Shown: positions 1 to 10,011, counted from the stretch's first letter. The stretch: 64,000 nucleotides of DNA from Proteus myxofaciens ATCC 19692 (GCF_001654855.1 NZ_LXEN01000031.1:42053-106052), one strand, 5' to 3'. Numbers and translations are program-made. Notes: a model not told the origin generated them from the sequence alone.

Positions 1-206
1 TCAGAAAGTTTAACGTGATAACGCCATACCCCTTGTTTATCAGCAAAACGCCAAAGCGGTGTACCGTCTTGTGCTGTCACAATCGTTGCAATTTGTGGTT
101 CAGGATCGGGTAATGGCCATATTTTATTTGCTATCCAAATACAGATTGGAGCAACAAATAGAAAAATAATGACAACGGCAAAAAACCACTTATATCTCAG
201 TTTCAT
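1..206 (-). CDS. pbpC: Penicillin-binding protein 1C, N-terminal fragment (cut by window edge)
   Basis: Only the first 68 codons are in the window; the reading frame runs off the left edge. The visible part has a short basic start (MKLRYKW), one hydrophobic segment at about residues 7-27, and then a periplasmic stretch containing IVTAQDGTPLWRFAD, which resembles the start of bifunctional transglycosylase/transpeptidases of the PBP1C type. In E. coli pbpC lies directly downstream of yfhM on the same strand, as here, and this context carries much of the call. PBP1C would polymerise and cross-link peptidoglycan in the periplasm. The catalytic domains are outside the window and cannot be checked. 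Confidence 0.8.
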   Translation of the reverse strand, partial: MKLRYKWFFAVVIIFLFVAPICIWIANKIWPLPDPEPQIATIVTAQDGTPLWRFADKQGVWRYHVKLS

Positions 207-224
207 TCAATTACTCAAAGGAAA

Positions 225-246
225 AGCCCTTTCCTAAGAAAGGGCT
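225..246 (-). terminator. Hairpin between yfhM and pbpC
   Basis: A perfect 9-bp inverted repeat (AGCCCTTTC / GAAAGGGCT) lies between the yfhM stop and the pbpC start. On the minus strand it is followed by TTTTCCTTT, so it could act as an intrinsic terminator or attenuator that lowers pbpC expression relative to yfhM. The T-run is interrupted, so read-through is likely. Confidence 0.6.
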
Positions 247-253
247 ATGAAGC

Positions 254-3200
254 TTAAGGAACAACGTCAATTTTAGGTTCTGTCATTCCTATTGCGCGCC
301 AATAAGGCACATACATTGATTCAACTTGCGGTGGTGGAACTTGATAGCTTCCTGGTGTCACAGCCCTTGCTAAATAAAGCAAGGTTGTTGGGCGATATCT
401 ATCAATAGAAACAGCAGCGACAAAACGATCATCTCGGTATTCAAGATGTTTGATATTCGCATGTCCCATATCATCAATAAATTCCTGCAAGTCTGTTGCA
501 CTATCACTTAAACTTGCACTACTTGATGCTAGGTTTTGGTTCTCTATTTCAAGACCGGCTGGTAATAAATCAACCACTAATGCATCAGGTACATCTCTAT
601 CTGCTGATACTTCTAGTTTTACCACTAGCATCTCACCACTTTGTAAACGGCTAGGATTTACACGACGTCCTTTAAGATCATAGTAGCTACGGTTAACATT
701 CAACACATTACTATAAGGTGCAGGAATAGTTTTAGGATAACCTACAATATTCATTCGTGAATAAATCGTTGTACCACCACGATTGTTTAGTTCTAGCCCT
801 TCTTGAAGTTGCGTTGCCGTTAATGTTTCATTGACAGCGCGATCGCTATTAATTGGCGGAACTTGTCTATTAACAACAACTTCCCACGGTTGTTCTGCCA
901 TATTAATGAAGAAGCGACCAGCAAGGTATAGAGAGTTACTCTCTTGCGTTGAGAACCATTCACGTCCTGTTAGATTATCAGAAAGCGTCATTACGCTAGC
1001 ATCACGAGATTGTGAATCAAGGTTATTTTCACTCAGTAAAGCGATAATCAGAGCTTGATCTCGAATAACACTACCATAGTCACCTAGTCCGTAATTGTAT
1101 TTACGTGTTGTCGTTACGCCTTCAGCAATCAATCCTTCAGCACGGCTGTTATCCCCCATCAGCTTAAGCGCAATACCTAATTGTACTAATGCTAAACCAC
1201 TACCTGATTGGTTACGTTCAAGATAAAGACGGCGTAATTCACCTAAAGGTGCTTTTTGCTGATTTGCTAAAACCAGTGCGGCATAAGCCCTTGCTGAGAA
1301 ACGAGCAGCATCTTGATTAACGGCATATTCATAGTTAACAAGATTCTTGTCTTGTAAATAGCGCAGTAAACGATCATTAGCACGTTTTAATGCATCAGCA
1401 GGAACAGCATAACCTTGTTGTGAAGCACGGAATAAGAAGTCTGTTGCATAAGCTGTTAACCAATATTCTTCACTACCACCTTGATCCCATAATGAGAATC
1501 CACCCTCTGTTTTCTGCATTGTTAATAGATGAGCAATTCCTTTTTCAATCGCCACTTTTCTATCAGCATCAGTTTGTGTTTTGATACCTAGCTGTTTTAG
1601 CTCTTTTTCAGTGGAATAGAGAGATGGATACAGCCCACTTACAGTTTGTTCTAAACAACCATATGGGTAGGCAAAAAGCTCTCTAACATAACGTGCAACC
1701 TGCAATGGTGGGCGACTTGTTAGTAATAATTCACCTTCGAGTGTCGCGTTATTAAATTGATTTAACGTTTCTGAAGGTAAACGCCATGTTTCACCATCTT
1801 TTAAGGTATTAGCATAATGTACAGTTTCTGCTGGATATGCAGGACGCACGCCAATTTTCCATGTGTTATGATAAGGTTTTATCTCTTCATTAGGCACTTT
1901 AATACCCGTAATTGAGAGTGAAAACTCACCTTGACCAAAGCCATATTTCGCTTTAACTGGAATTTGAACTTGTGTACGTTCACCTTTATTCAATGAAACG
2001 GTTTTGCTTTCAGCGCCATTTAAGCCAACAAGCCCAGATACGGTATAATTTAGTGTGATGGCTTGTGGATCATCAGTTAAGTTAGTTAAATCTAATGAAA
2101 GCAGTGCACTATCTCCTCCTGCCATAAAGCGAGGTAATGATAATTGAGTGACTAATGGTGCAGCAATCACGACTTTACCTTCTTGGCTACCAAATTTATC
2201 AGCAGTCCATGCCTGTGCCATTAAGCGTACTTCACCGTTAAATTCAGGAATAGGTAGAGAAACTTCACCTTCACCCTGTGCATTTAATATTACTGGGGCT
2301 GATTGTTGTGCGATGATTTGCACTTCAGTTAATGGTTTTTTACCACCGCGAGAAAGAGCCGCCTCTTCGCCACCATCGCCCCCAAAGCGTAAATTAGCTA
2401 AACGACCTTGTCCTTCAATTAGTTGCCCATAAACATCATATTGATCAACGCTATAGCGTTTACGACCAAAGAAAGCATCATAAGGATTTGGGGTTTTATA
2501 ATCTGTAATATTTAAGACACCAGTATCAACCGCAGAGACGAGGACATTGATTTTTTCAGGTAATGACTCGCCTTCATTAGGTTTAGCCTTAATGCGAATT
2601 TTTAAGTCTTGATTTGGTCTTATTTTTTCAGGTGCATCAAGTGCGATATCAATACGACGGTTTTTATCTTGTAATGGCAAATGCAAAATACCCACAGCAC
2701 GTTTAACTGTCGCTTGTTTTGAGGCATCACCAGGTCTTACAACAACTGTTGTCAGATAAAGGTCATGCCTTGCCCATTCTTTATTTATAGGCACTTCAAT
2801 ATCAAGGCCTTTTTCAGGCATATCGACTTCTTGCCACCATAATGGTCCATTACTTGATTCTAATAAAACATAGCCTTTACCAGGGTGAGGAGCAATAACA
2901 TTCAGTTTTACTTTGTCACCGGGTAAATATCCTTTTTTATCAAGAGATAGCTTAACTTGATCTGGTCTAACAGCACCTGTACCGTTTGTGTTGTCCATCC
3001 AAGAATAGCCTGCCCAAAAGCGTAAGCTACTGACAAGATTTGTTTTAGGATCAGAAACTTCAATACGATAAGAGCCCCATTCAACAGGAAAAGCAACCTT
3101 TGCAGTACCCTCTTTTGCTATCTTGATAGTCTGCTCATCCATTTGAAGATCTTTTTGGTTATATCCTGACTCCCAACCATTAGAGTTAGACCAACGCCAG

Positions 3201-5335
3201 TAATAATCATGACGTTCATAAATCAGTTTCACATTAAGATCATTGGCTGGTAATTTATTGCCATCTTGATCGGTGTAAACAATATCAAACTCTGCCATTG
3301 AGTTATCATCAACAGAATACCCTGCTTTGTATTTATCAGCTCTATAGTCATACACCTCTTTTTTTACAAAAAGAGGACGAATCCCCGCAAGATGGGTTGC
3401 TGGCCATACTGCTTGCTGATAACGGCGTGTTACAGGACGGCCACCCGCTTCAAGTAAGCTTGCTTGTAGAATAATATTTACTGGTGATTTTAATTCGGCA
3501 TAACGTTCATTATCGACACTCAGTGTTGTTTCACCATCAGCATCAAGATTTAATTCGAATTCATCTAATAAACGATTAAAGCTTTCATCTTTTACATCAC
3601 CAAATTCATAGCCAGGTAATTTACTTACGGCTTCACGTGATGATTTTAAGAAAATTTGCCCTTGTAAGCGGTTATCTGAGGCAGGTGCACCATAAAGATA
3701 ACGTCCTTTGATATCAAAATAAGCATTATTACCACTTAATAAAATGCCTTTTTTACCCGTAATATCAAGCGCCATACGCTCTGGCATAAAGTCTTCAACT
3801 TGGAACTCATAAAAACGTGGCGTTCCATCACCAATATCGAAACGTAATGTTCTTGTTCCTGTACTTTCATTTTCAGGAATAGACAGTTTTAATTGGTAAA
3901 GCCCATTTTCAGGTTGCCAAACAAAGCTTTGAGATATTTGACCATCTGTTTTTAATAAATCAACTTTTACTGGCTGCTCTTTAATTGGATTACCATCACC
4001 ATCACGCAGTAACGCATTAACAATTAAGATCTCGCCCGGTCTATAGAGATCACGAGGTCCAAAAACAAAAAATTGTTTGCTATAACCTTGAGGTCCACCA
4101 ATATCAAACTCTGAAAGATCTAACGCAGGCTTACGCAGGTCAATCATACTTGTTTGTCCATCACGAATAGCCATCAATAAACGTGCTTTATCATTTTTCT
4201 CTAATGATGCATGTCCTTGATTATCTGTTAGTGCTTTGGAGATAAGCCCACCTTTTTCATCTAATAAACGGAGCTCGACTTTATTTAGCGCAGCGCCGTT
4301 ATTTAGAGATTGGGTGAAAATATCGATATTATTGAGGTAGCTATGAACTGAAATCCCAATATCACTGAATGTGAATACCGTAGCGGGCATGGTGTAAGAG
4401 TATTTTCCAGCTTGTTGCATCACTGCAATATAAGCGCCCTCTTTTTTCAGTGCATCAATAGATTTAAGAGGAAGTAATACATTTTCACGCGTATTTTTTT
4501 CTGTGTTTAATTCAAAGCGACCGGTATAGACAAGATCAGCCTGAGATAAAAATTCGTCAGATTCCCAATAATTAATATTAGAACGATTTTCCCATTGGGT
4601 TAAAAACTGCGCTAATTTATCATCTTTAACACGGAAAAAGTTAACATCAACCTGATCCACATTTAATGCCGTAATAGATAAGCCTTCAGCAGATTCTAAA
4701 GGTAAAAGAGAACCTTTGCTGGTGAAGCCAACAGAAGGAAAAATTTCTTCTGTTGTTAATTTCTGGCTAAATGGTGTAACTAAAGTACGATCGTTAATGC
4801 CTTTAATTGTTTTATCAATGGTTAAATTTAATTCTGTTGATGGGGGTAAATGTCGAAAACGCAGTTCCATCAGATTATCCGATAGCTCCCATGCACCTTC
4901 TAATTTACCTTTTTTGGTATCAACAAGGCGGATAACATCATCAAATTTTTGGTCAGGATCAAGCGGGACAGAGAAAGTCACTACCATCGTGCTTGCACCA
5001 TCACGCTGCAATTCAGAAGCATCTAATACAGTGACATCTTTGGCTGCATAACGCGTTGCTAATTCATTGCGTTTTTCTTGGCTAGTTAATGCAGTTTGAT
5101 TATTTATTTTCGTTGTAACTGACGATTTTTCACCATTTTGTGAAGCAGAAGTTGCTTTTGTTTCTGTTTTATTGCTTTGTGTCGTTTGTACATTATTTGC
5201 TGTTGATGAAGCGCCTTCATCGGTATTTTTATCATCACAGCCAGTAACAGCCAGTGCTGATGCCAGTAATACAGCAAGAGAGCACCAACTATACCCCCTC
5301 TTTTCTGTATACTGTCTAAATTGGTTTTGGTTCAT
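254..5335 (-). CDS. yfhM: Bacterial alpha-2-macroglobulin lipoprotein YfhM
   Basis: 1693-residue periplasmic protease trap, close in length to E. coli YfhM (about 1650). The start is placed at 5335, not at the upstream in-frame ATG (5428), because AAAGGAAAAGG lies just before it and it gives a clean lipoprotein signal: basic region, hydrophobic stretch, then VTG-Cys33. Residues 34-35 are Asp-Asp; Asp at +2 is the Lol-avoidance signal, so the protein should stay anchored in the inner membrane. The thioester motif Cys-Leu-Glu-Gln is present at residues 1227-1230, the family's covalent trapping site for attacking proteases. The following gene is pbpC; in this family the pair is thought to link defence against proteases to repair of the cell wall. 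Confidence 0.95.
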   Translation of the reverse strand: MNQNQFRQYTEKRGYSWCSLAVLLASALAVTGCDDKNTDEGASSTANNVQTTQSNKTETKATSASQNGEKSSVTTKINNQTALTSQEKRNELATRYAAKDVTVLDASELQRDGASTMVVTFSVPLDPDQKFDDVIRLVDTKKGKLEGAWELSDNLMELRFRHLPPSTELNLTIDKTIKGINDRTLVTPFSQKLTTEEIFPSVGFTSKGSLLPLESAEGLSITALNVDQVDVNFFRVKDDKLAQFLTQWENRSNINYWESDEFLSQADLVYTGRFELNTEKNTRENVLLPLKSIDALKKEGAYIAVMQQAGKYSYTMPATVFTFSDIGISVHSYLNNIDIFTQSLNNGAALNKVELRLLDEKGGLISKALTDNQGHASLEKNDKARLLMAIRDGQTSMIDLRKPALDLSEFDIGGPQGYSKQFFVFGPRDLYRPGEILIVNALLRDGDGNPIKEQPVKVDLLKTDGQISQSFVWQPENGLYQLKLSIPENESTGTRTLRFDIGDGTPRFYEFQVEDFMPERMALDITGKKGILLSGNNAYFDIKGRYLYGAPASDNRLQGQIFLKSSREAVSKLPGYEFGDVKDESFNRLLDEFELNLDADGETTLSVDNERYAELKSPVNIILQASLLEAGGRPVTRRYQQAVWPATHLAGIRPLFVKKEVYDYRADKYKAGYSVDDNSMAEFDIVYTDQDGNKLPANDLNVKLIYERHDYYWRWSNSNGWESGYNQKDLQMDEQTIKIAKEGTAKVAFPVEWGSYRIEVSDPKTNLVSSLRFWAGYSWMDNTNGTGAVRPDQVKLSLDKKGYLPGDKVKLNVIAPHPGKGYVLLESSNGPLWWQEVDMPEKGLDIEVPINKEWARHDLYLTTVVVRPGDASKQATVKRAVGILHLPLQDKNRRIDIALDAPEKIRPNQDLKIRIKAKPNEGESLPEKINVLVSAVDTGVLNITDYKTPNPYDAFFGRKRYSVDQYDVYGQLIEGQGRLANLRFGGDGGEEAALSRGGKKPLTEVQIIAQQSAPVILNAQGEGEVSLPIPEFNGEVRLMAQAWTADKFGSQEGKVVIAAPLVTQLSLPRFMAGGDSALLSLDLTNLTDDPQAITLNYTVSGLVGLNGAESKTVSLNKGERTQVQIPVKAKYGFGQGEFSLSITGIKVPNEEIKPYHNTWKIGVRPAYPAETVHYANTLKDGETWRLPSETLNQFNNATLEGELLLTSRPPLQVARYVRELFAYPYGCLEQTVSGLYPSLYSTEKELKQLGIKTQTDADRKVAIEKGIAHLLTMQKTEGGFSLWDQGGSEEYWLTAYATDFLFRASQQGYAVPADALKRANDRLLRYLQDKNLVNYEYAVNQDAARFSARAYAALVLANQQKAPLGELRRLYLERNQSGSGLALVQLGIALKLMGDNSRAEGLIAEGVTTTRKYNYGLGDYGSVIRDQALIIALLSENNLDSQSRDASVMTLSDNLTGREWFSTQESNSLYLAGRFFINMAEQPWEVVVNRQVPPINSDRAVNETLTATQLQEGLELNNRGGTTIYSRMNIVGYPKTIPAPYSNVLNVNRSYYDLKGRRVNPSRLQSGEMLVVKLEVSADRDVPDALVVDLLPAGLEIENQNLASSSASLSDSATDLQEFIDDMGHANIKHLEYRDDRFVAAVSIDRYRPTTLLYLARAVTPGSYQVPPPQVESMYVPYWRAIGMTEPKIDVVP

Positions 5336-5654
5336 ATCCTTTTCCTTTAATTCAACCCAATAATAATGTGATATGTGCAATGTGCACTCTGTTTTATACG
5401 CGGTGAAATGAAATATAAAATGATTCAATCAAATAAGAAAAAAAGCCGTTTTAGGCAGTCTTATTTAATAATATAGAATCATTGAATATACTATTTCGAT
5501 GCTTTTTGACTTTTGTTATTTCCCTTAATCAGGACGCTAGAGTAAAGATTTCATAAATAATATGTTACATAAAATATAAATAATTTACCGATTAGATCAT
5601 TATAGGGTAAAAAAAAGCGATATCTCATGAGATATCGCCTAAATATGAAAAGGT
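5336..5654. other. Intergenic region yfhM-sseB
   Basis: 319 bases, very AT-rich. It holds the terminator of the pepB-sseB unit at its right end and must contain the yfhM promoter. No further gene or repeat is visible. Confidence 0.6.
5617..5638 (-). terminator. Intrinsic terminator of pepB-sseB
   Basis: Perfect palindrome GCGATATCTC-AT-GAGATATCGC followed on the minus strand by eight T, 17 bases past the sseB stop codon. Confidence 0.9.
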
Positions 5655-6083
5655 TTATTCGCCGGTTATATTGACAATTGGAATGCCTTTTCGAAGAAAG
5701 CCTCCTAATTTCCGTTGATAAAAAGGTGTAACATGATGAGCCATAAAGTGCGCTACACCTTTTTCTTCTTTATTCACAAAACAAAAATCAATAGACTGCC
5801 CTTCTTCTAAGTGTTCAAATGCTGATTTCGCCGCTTTAGGAAATAACTCTGCAATCGTGCTTTCTTCTCCCGTTATTTCTAGCCCAATAAGATAAAATGT
5901 TTCTTCTTCATCTTGCTCCTTTGCATTAACAATAAATGCGCGACGAATAGGTTTATATTCGCCAAATAATTCACTTAATGCATTTGTTAACTTTTCAGGA
6001 AGTGGTTCTAGAACACTTAACTTTAGAGAAGAACCCTCAACGGTAACAATTTCTTGTACCTCGAATTGCTCAGATAAATCCAT
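5655..6083 (-). CDS. sseB: SseB-like protein containing only the C-terminal domain
   Basis: 142 residues related to the C-terminal half of E. coli SseB (enhanced serine sensitivity; 258 residues): shared features are the KPIRRAFI stretch, HFMAHHVTPFYQRK and GGFLRKGIP. The N-terminal SseB domain is missing, and the pepB stop is only about 25 bases upstream, so there is no room for it. The ATG at 6083 is preferred over an in-frame TTG at 6095, because GGAG of the upstream sequence then sits six bases before the start. It forms an operon with pepB. The biochemical function of the family is not known; in E. coli overexpression changes serine sensitivity and rhodanese-related phenotypes. Confidence 0.8.
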   Translation of the reverse strand: MDLSEQFEVQEIVTVEGSSLKLSVLEPLPEKLTNALSELFGEYKPIRRAFIVNAKEQDEEETFYLIGLEITGEESTIAELFPKAAKSAFEHLEEGQSIDFCFVNKEEKGVAHFMAHHVTPFYQRKLGGFLRKGIPIVNITGE

Positions 6084-6107
6084 GACAAACTCCAACTTAG
6101 CTTATTG

Positions 6108-7403
6108 TTATTTTGCTTTTGTTAATAACAAATTAGCAATTGAACGAACACCATAACCTGTTGCACCAGCAGCCCATTGTTCTACAGAAGATTTTCTGTA
6201 AGTTGCAGAACAATCGATATGTACCCAGCCTTTTTTATAATCGGTCACAAAGTGTGATAAAAAGGCTGCCGCAGTACTTGCACCAGCAGTATGAGATGGC
6301 GCTGCAATATTATTAAGATCAGCAAAGCTTGAAGGGAGTTGGCTACGATGGAAATCAGCTAATGGTAAGCGCCAAAATAGTTCATTTTCTTGTTCAGCAC
6401 TTGCTAATAATTCAGTCGCTAATTTGTCATCAAAGCTGAGAATTGAATGATAGTCATTACCTACTGCAACTTTTGCAGCCCCTGTTAAGGTTGCTGCATC
6501 AATAATAAGCTCAGGAGATGCATTACTTGCATCAATTAGACCATCAGCTAATACTAAACGACCTTCAGCATCTGTATTCATAATTTCAACAGATTTACCA
6601 TTACGATAACGAATAATATCACCCAGCTTAAACGCATTACCACTGACCATATTATCTGCAATGCAAAGTAGTAATTTTACTCGTTTATTTAAACCACGAG
6701 TCACAGCAAGCGCTAAAGCACCAGCAAGGGTCGCAGCCCCACCCATGTCAGCTTTCATTGAGTTCATTGATGATGTGGGTTTAATGCTATAGCCACCTGA
6801 GTCAAACGTAATACCTTTACCAACAAGACATGCAAACACAGGAGCATTAGGGTCTTGAGTAGGGTTAAAATCTAAAGCCAAGTAGACAGGATCACGAGAA
6901 GATCCACGACCAACAGTATAGATGCCGGCATATTGTTGATCTCGAAGATCAACGCCTTTCGTTATTTTATAACTTATTTCTTCTTTATCTAAGCCACAAA
7001 ATAAATCAACAGTACGTTGTGCTAATTGCTCAGGACCGAGTTCTTCTGCTGGTGTATTGATTGTATCTCTTACCCAATCAACAATGCGGATACGCGATTC
7101 TAATTCCTTTTTATCTGCTTCACCTAATTGTGGCCATTCGATAGAACGAGCGCCTTTAGGTGCTCTAAATCCTAACCAAAAAGCCCAACTACGCTCTAAA
7201 TCCCAATTATCACCAACGAGTGCAACATTACGAATACCTTGGCCGTCAACTTTGCGACCACCACGTTGTATAGCACCTAATCGATTTTCTTCGGTTAAGT
7301 GAATTGTCATGCCAGTTTCGCTAGTGCTAATTAGTGCTTTTTCACCCCAACAAGCTGCAGCAGGTTCATTAGACAGCATGATAGGCATTATTTGTTTGTT
7401 CAT
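6108..7403 (-). CDS. pepB: Peptidase B (M17 leucyl-aminopeptidase family)
   Basis: 431 residues, the length of E. coli PepB (427). The C-terminal catalytic domain shows the M17 signature [14 protein letters not shown] and the metal-binding segment [15 protein letters not shown], which supplies the Lys and Asp ligands for two divalent metals. The enzyme is a cytosolic hexameric aminopeptidase that removes N-terminal residues from small peptides. It is followed by sseB, with only a short gap, as in E. coli. In E. coli pepB directly follows iscX; here about 3.6 kb carrying two other genes separates them, so pepB probably has its own promoter in the region beyond 7403. Confidence 0.95.
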   Translation of the reverse strand: MNKQIMPIMLSNEPAAACWGEKALISTSETGMTIHLTEENRLGAIQRGGRKVDGQGIRNVALVGDNWDLERSWAFWLGFRAPKGARSIEWPQLGEADKKELESRIRIVDWVRDTINTPAEELGPEQLAQRTVDLFCGLDKEEISYKITKGVDLRDQQYAGIYTVGRGSSRDPVYLALDFNPTQDPNAPVFACLVGKGITFDSGGYSIKPTSSMNSMKADMGGAATLAGALALAVTRGLNKRVKLLLCIADNMVSGNAFKLGDIIRYRNGKSVEIMNTDAEGRLVLADGLIDASNASPELIIDAATLTGAAKVAVGNDYHSILSFDDKLATELLASAEQENELFWRLPLADFHRSQLPSSFADLNNIAAPSHTAGASTAAAFLSHFVTDYKKGWVHIDCSATYRKSSVEQWAAGATGYGVRSIANLLLTKAK

Positions 7404-7900
7404 TAATTATCTCACTTATTATTACTGATGGCAGTTAACCCATTCAGACTACCAGATATTTATCTTTCAGAGTGATTAATTTACTGCAAAAAGAATACAG
7501 ACTCCATTATCGTCAAGTTGTCTCATAGGCATACAAAGTATTCTTAGAAGAATATCGCACAACCTAGCGCGATGATTTCCCACTTTGTGGTTATTTTTGA
7601 TTTTATGTTAATAAAGATATCGATAAGGTTGAGATTTGATAGCGCGTTAATAATGAAAAAAATTCAACATAGTTACCTTTAAATTTGAGCGTGTTCACCA
7701 AATTGAATGATATCGACTAATAACCCATTGTTTAAATAGATTAATCATTTTAAGTCTTCTATCTTTAATAAGCATTTTTATATTAATAAAAATGATAATG
7801 ATACCAATAAACAATTATTTATTTTCGAGTTCAGTATGTAGTCATTAATACTGTAAGTTAAAGCGTGTAGAAATACGCATATTTAATTTAAGGGCTTAGT
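7404..7900. other. Divergent intergenic region pepB / ggt-like gene
   Basis: 497 bases, strongly AT-rich, between divergently read genes, so promoters for both should lie here. A TGATAATGAT stretch near 7793-7802 resembles half of a Fur box but its other half is poor. No ORF, hairpin with T-run, or repeat is convincing. Confidence 0.5.
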
Positions 7901-9652
7901 ATGAAGTTAAATTCTGTATTTTCTTTTCCAGTTATGTTTTCCTTATGCTTTATTAGTTATACTTCAAATGTTTATGCCATTAATACGTATGAACAAGGTC
8001 AATATTGTCAGACTGCTTCTGAATGTATAAATCCCATCACACCAAATGCCATGGTGACATCACCAAATTATTTAGCGACACAAGCCGGTATAAATATATT
8101 AAAACAAGGTGGGAACGCGGTTGATGCTGCTATTGCTGTAGCGTCTACACTTACTGTTGTTTATCCTCAAATGAATTCTATTGGCGGTGATAATTTTTGG
8201 CTTATTTATAATGCCAAAGACCAAACAGTGGTAGGAATTAATGGTAGTGGTCGTTCAGGGCAGCAAGCAACTATCGATTTCTACCGTCAAAAAGGATTAG
8301 ATAAAATCCCAGCTCGCGGTTATTTATCCATTAATACCGTACCTGGCGCTATTTCAGGATGGGATGAAGCCTATCGCTATGCAACAAAAAATATGGGAAA
8401 TTCATTACCATGGTCTTCATTGTTAGATTCAGCGATTAATTATGCTCAAGATGGATTTCCTGTTTCTTACAGCCTAGCTTATTGGTCACAAATTAATCTT
8501 GATCCTAATGATAAAGAGTTTCGTGATTTAGCGCGCTTTAAATCATTCTCTGAGGTTTTTTTAAAGCCAAATAAACAACCTTATCATGTTGGCGAAATAA
8601 TAAAGCAACCTGCTCTTGCTAATTCACTAAAATTAATTGCTAGCAATGGTGCGAATGTATTTTATCAAGGTGAGCTAGCTCATAAAATAGTTGATGATAT
8701 TCAACAAAATGGTGGTTTGTTAACATTGGATGATTTTGCTAATCACAAAGCACAATGGATGACGCCAATTCATGTCAATTATCGAGATTATATTGCTTAT
8801 AATTTGCCTCCTAATACACAAGGAATCGCCTCTCTCGAAATATTAAATATTTTAAACAATATTGATATTAAATCACTCGGTGAAGGTAGTGCAGATTATT
8901 ATCACACGATGATTGAGGCAACAAAAGAAGCCTTTATTGACAGAGACCAATATCTCACCGATCCTGCATTTAATGATATCCCTATTGAATTTTTACTTTC
9001 AGCGCAACATGGTAAAGACCAAGCCAAACGTATTGATATCACAAAAGCAAAACAGGATAGAACCTTATTAGATCCTAAAGGAGATACAGTATGGTTTGGT
9101 ATTGTTGATAAAGACGGTAATGCTGTTTCAATGATCCAAAGTATTTATCATGATTTTGGCTCTGGTATTGTGGCTAAAGATACCGGAATTTTATTACAAA
9201 ATAGGGGTAGCTTCTTCTCTCTCGATCCTAAACAAATTAATAAGTTAGAACCTAATAAATTAACTTTCCACACTCTTAATCCAGCCATGTTATTAAAAGA
9301 TAATAAACCTTATCTTGTCTATGGAACGATGGGAGGTGAAGGACAGCCACAAACTCAAGCAGCCTTAGTTACTCGTATTGTTGATTTTGGATTATTACCA
9401 CAAGATGCAGTAAATGCTCCACGCTGGTTATATGGCCGTACTTGGGGAGCCTCATCAAATGATATTAAAATAGAATCTCGCGTTGGTGAATCTATTATTG
9501 AAGTACTACGTAAGAAAGGTCATCCCATTAAAGTAGAAAAACCCTATACTGAAATTATGGGACATGCTGGTGCTATTTTAATTGATAACGAAAATCATGT
9601 GTTATATGGCGCATCAGATCCACGAAGTGATGGTGAAGCCGCCGGTTATTAA
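7901..9652 (+). CDS. Exported gamma-glutamyltransferase family protein
   Basis: 583 residues with a cleavable signal peptide (about residues 1-26, ending NVYA). An Ntn hydrolase of the gamma-glutamyltranspeptidase family: the precursor cuts itself before the nucleophilic Thr, here Thr396 in GDTVWFGIVDKDGN. The C-terminal part has FGSGIV, LQNRGSFFSLDP, FHTLNPAM and GTMGGEGQPQTQ. These are more like the YwrD/cephalosporin-acylase-like branch than classical E. coli Ggt, so the substrate (glutathione, gamma-glutamyl peptides or another amide) is uncertain. It is expected in the periplasm. SD AAGGG precedes the ATG. It is one of two genes inserted between pepB and iscX. Confidence 0.85.
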   Translation: MKLNSVFSFPVMFSLCFISYTSNVYAINTYEQGQYCQTASECINPITPNAMVTSPNYLATQAGINILKQGGNAVDAAIAVASTLTVVYPQMNSIGGDNFWLIYNAKDQTVVGINGSGRSGQQATIDFYRQKGLDKIPARGYLSINTVPGAISGWDEAYRYATKNMGNSLPWSSLLDSAINYAQDGFPVSYSLAYWSQINLDPNDKEFRDLARFKSFSEVFLKPNKQPYHVGEIIKQPALANSLKLIASNGANVFYQGELAHKIVDDIQQNGGLLTLDDFANHKAQWMTPIHVNYRDYIAYNLPPNTQGIASLEILNILNNIDIKSLGEGSADYYHTMIEATKEAFIDRDQYLTDPAFNDIPIEFLLSAQHGKDQAKRIDITKAKQDRTLLDPKGDTVWFGIVDKDGNAVSMIQSIYHDFGSGIVAKDTGILLQNRGSFFSLDPKQINKLEPNKLTFHTLNPAMLLKDNKPYLVYGTMGGEGQPQTQAALVTRIVDFGLLPQDAVNAPRWLYGRTWGASSNDIKIESRVGESIIEVLRKKGHPIKVEKPYTEIMGHAGAILIDNENHVLYGASDPRSDGEAAGY

Positions 9653-9740
9653 TATTTCAAAACAACGCGTTGGTAAACAGTTTTATAGATATGAAAAAAG
9701 TTAAACCGTTTTAATTTAATCAATCGCTTGATCTTAATAT

Positions 9741-9779
9741 AAAGAGAGATTGAATAAAGTATTCATTCAATGTCTCTTT
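9741..9779 (+). terminator. Hairpin downstream of the ggt-like gene
   Basis: 15-bp arms (AAAGAGAGATTGAAT and its inverse, one mismatch) with a nine-base loop, about 90 bases past the stop codon. There is no clean T-run after it, so it may be a weak terminator or an mRNA 3' stabiliser. Confidence 0.5.
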
Positions 9780-9910
9780 CAACTGAAAATATGAATCACA
9801 TCGTATTTTTTAAAAACGCCAGTTTCATGAAAGAAATAAAAACATTAGTATCCCAACATCATAAATCAACCATCCCAAAAGCATTCCATTTTTCATTTCA
9901 CCAAAATGCA

Positions 9911-9957
9911 ATTGTAGAATAACGATAAAAACTAGTTTTATCGTTAATCTCTACAAT
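9911..9957. promoter_or_regulatory. Nested 47-bp dyad upstream of the nucleoside hydrolase gene
   Basis: The inner palindrome AACGATAAAA-ACTAG-TTTTATCGTT is perfect; outer arms ATTGTAGA/TCTACAAT are also perfect but offset by one base. It ends 54 bases before the next start codon. Without a T-run it is more like an operator, or a structured leader, than a terminator. The regulator is not identified. Confidence 0.5.
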
Positions 9958-10011
9958 TAGTTAATTACTATAGTTATATTTTCTATATAAACCCAAATTG
10001 AGGAGTTGTAG

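Larger units (their letters stand above)
9653..10011. other. Intergenic region with two inverted repeats
   Basis: 359 AT-rich bases between the gamma-glutamyltransferase-like gene and the nucleoside hydrolase. It holds the hairpin at 9741-9779 and the larger dyad at 9911-9957, listed separately. No ORF is supported. Confidence 0.6.

Noticed and set aside
450..2432. Several plus-strand ORFs of 60-95 codons opposite yfhM
   Set aside because: They are antisense to a well-conserved gene, lack ribosome sites and resemble no family.
7792..7806. Fur-box-like TGATAATGATAC before the ggt-like gene
   Set aside because: Only the left half matches TGATAAT; the right half fits about three of seven bases.
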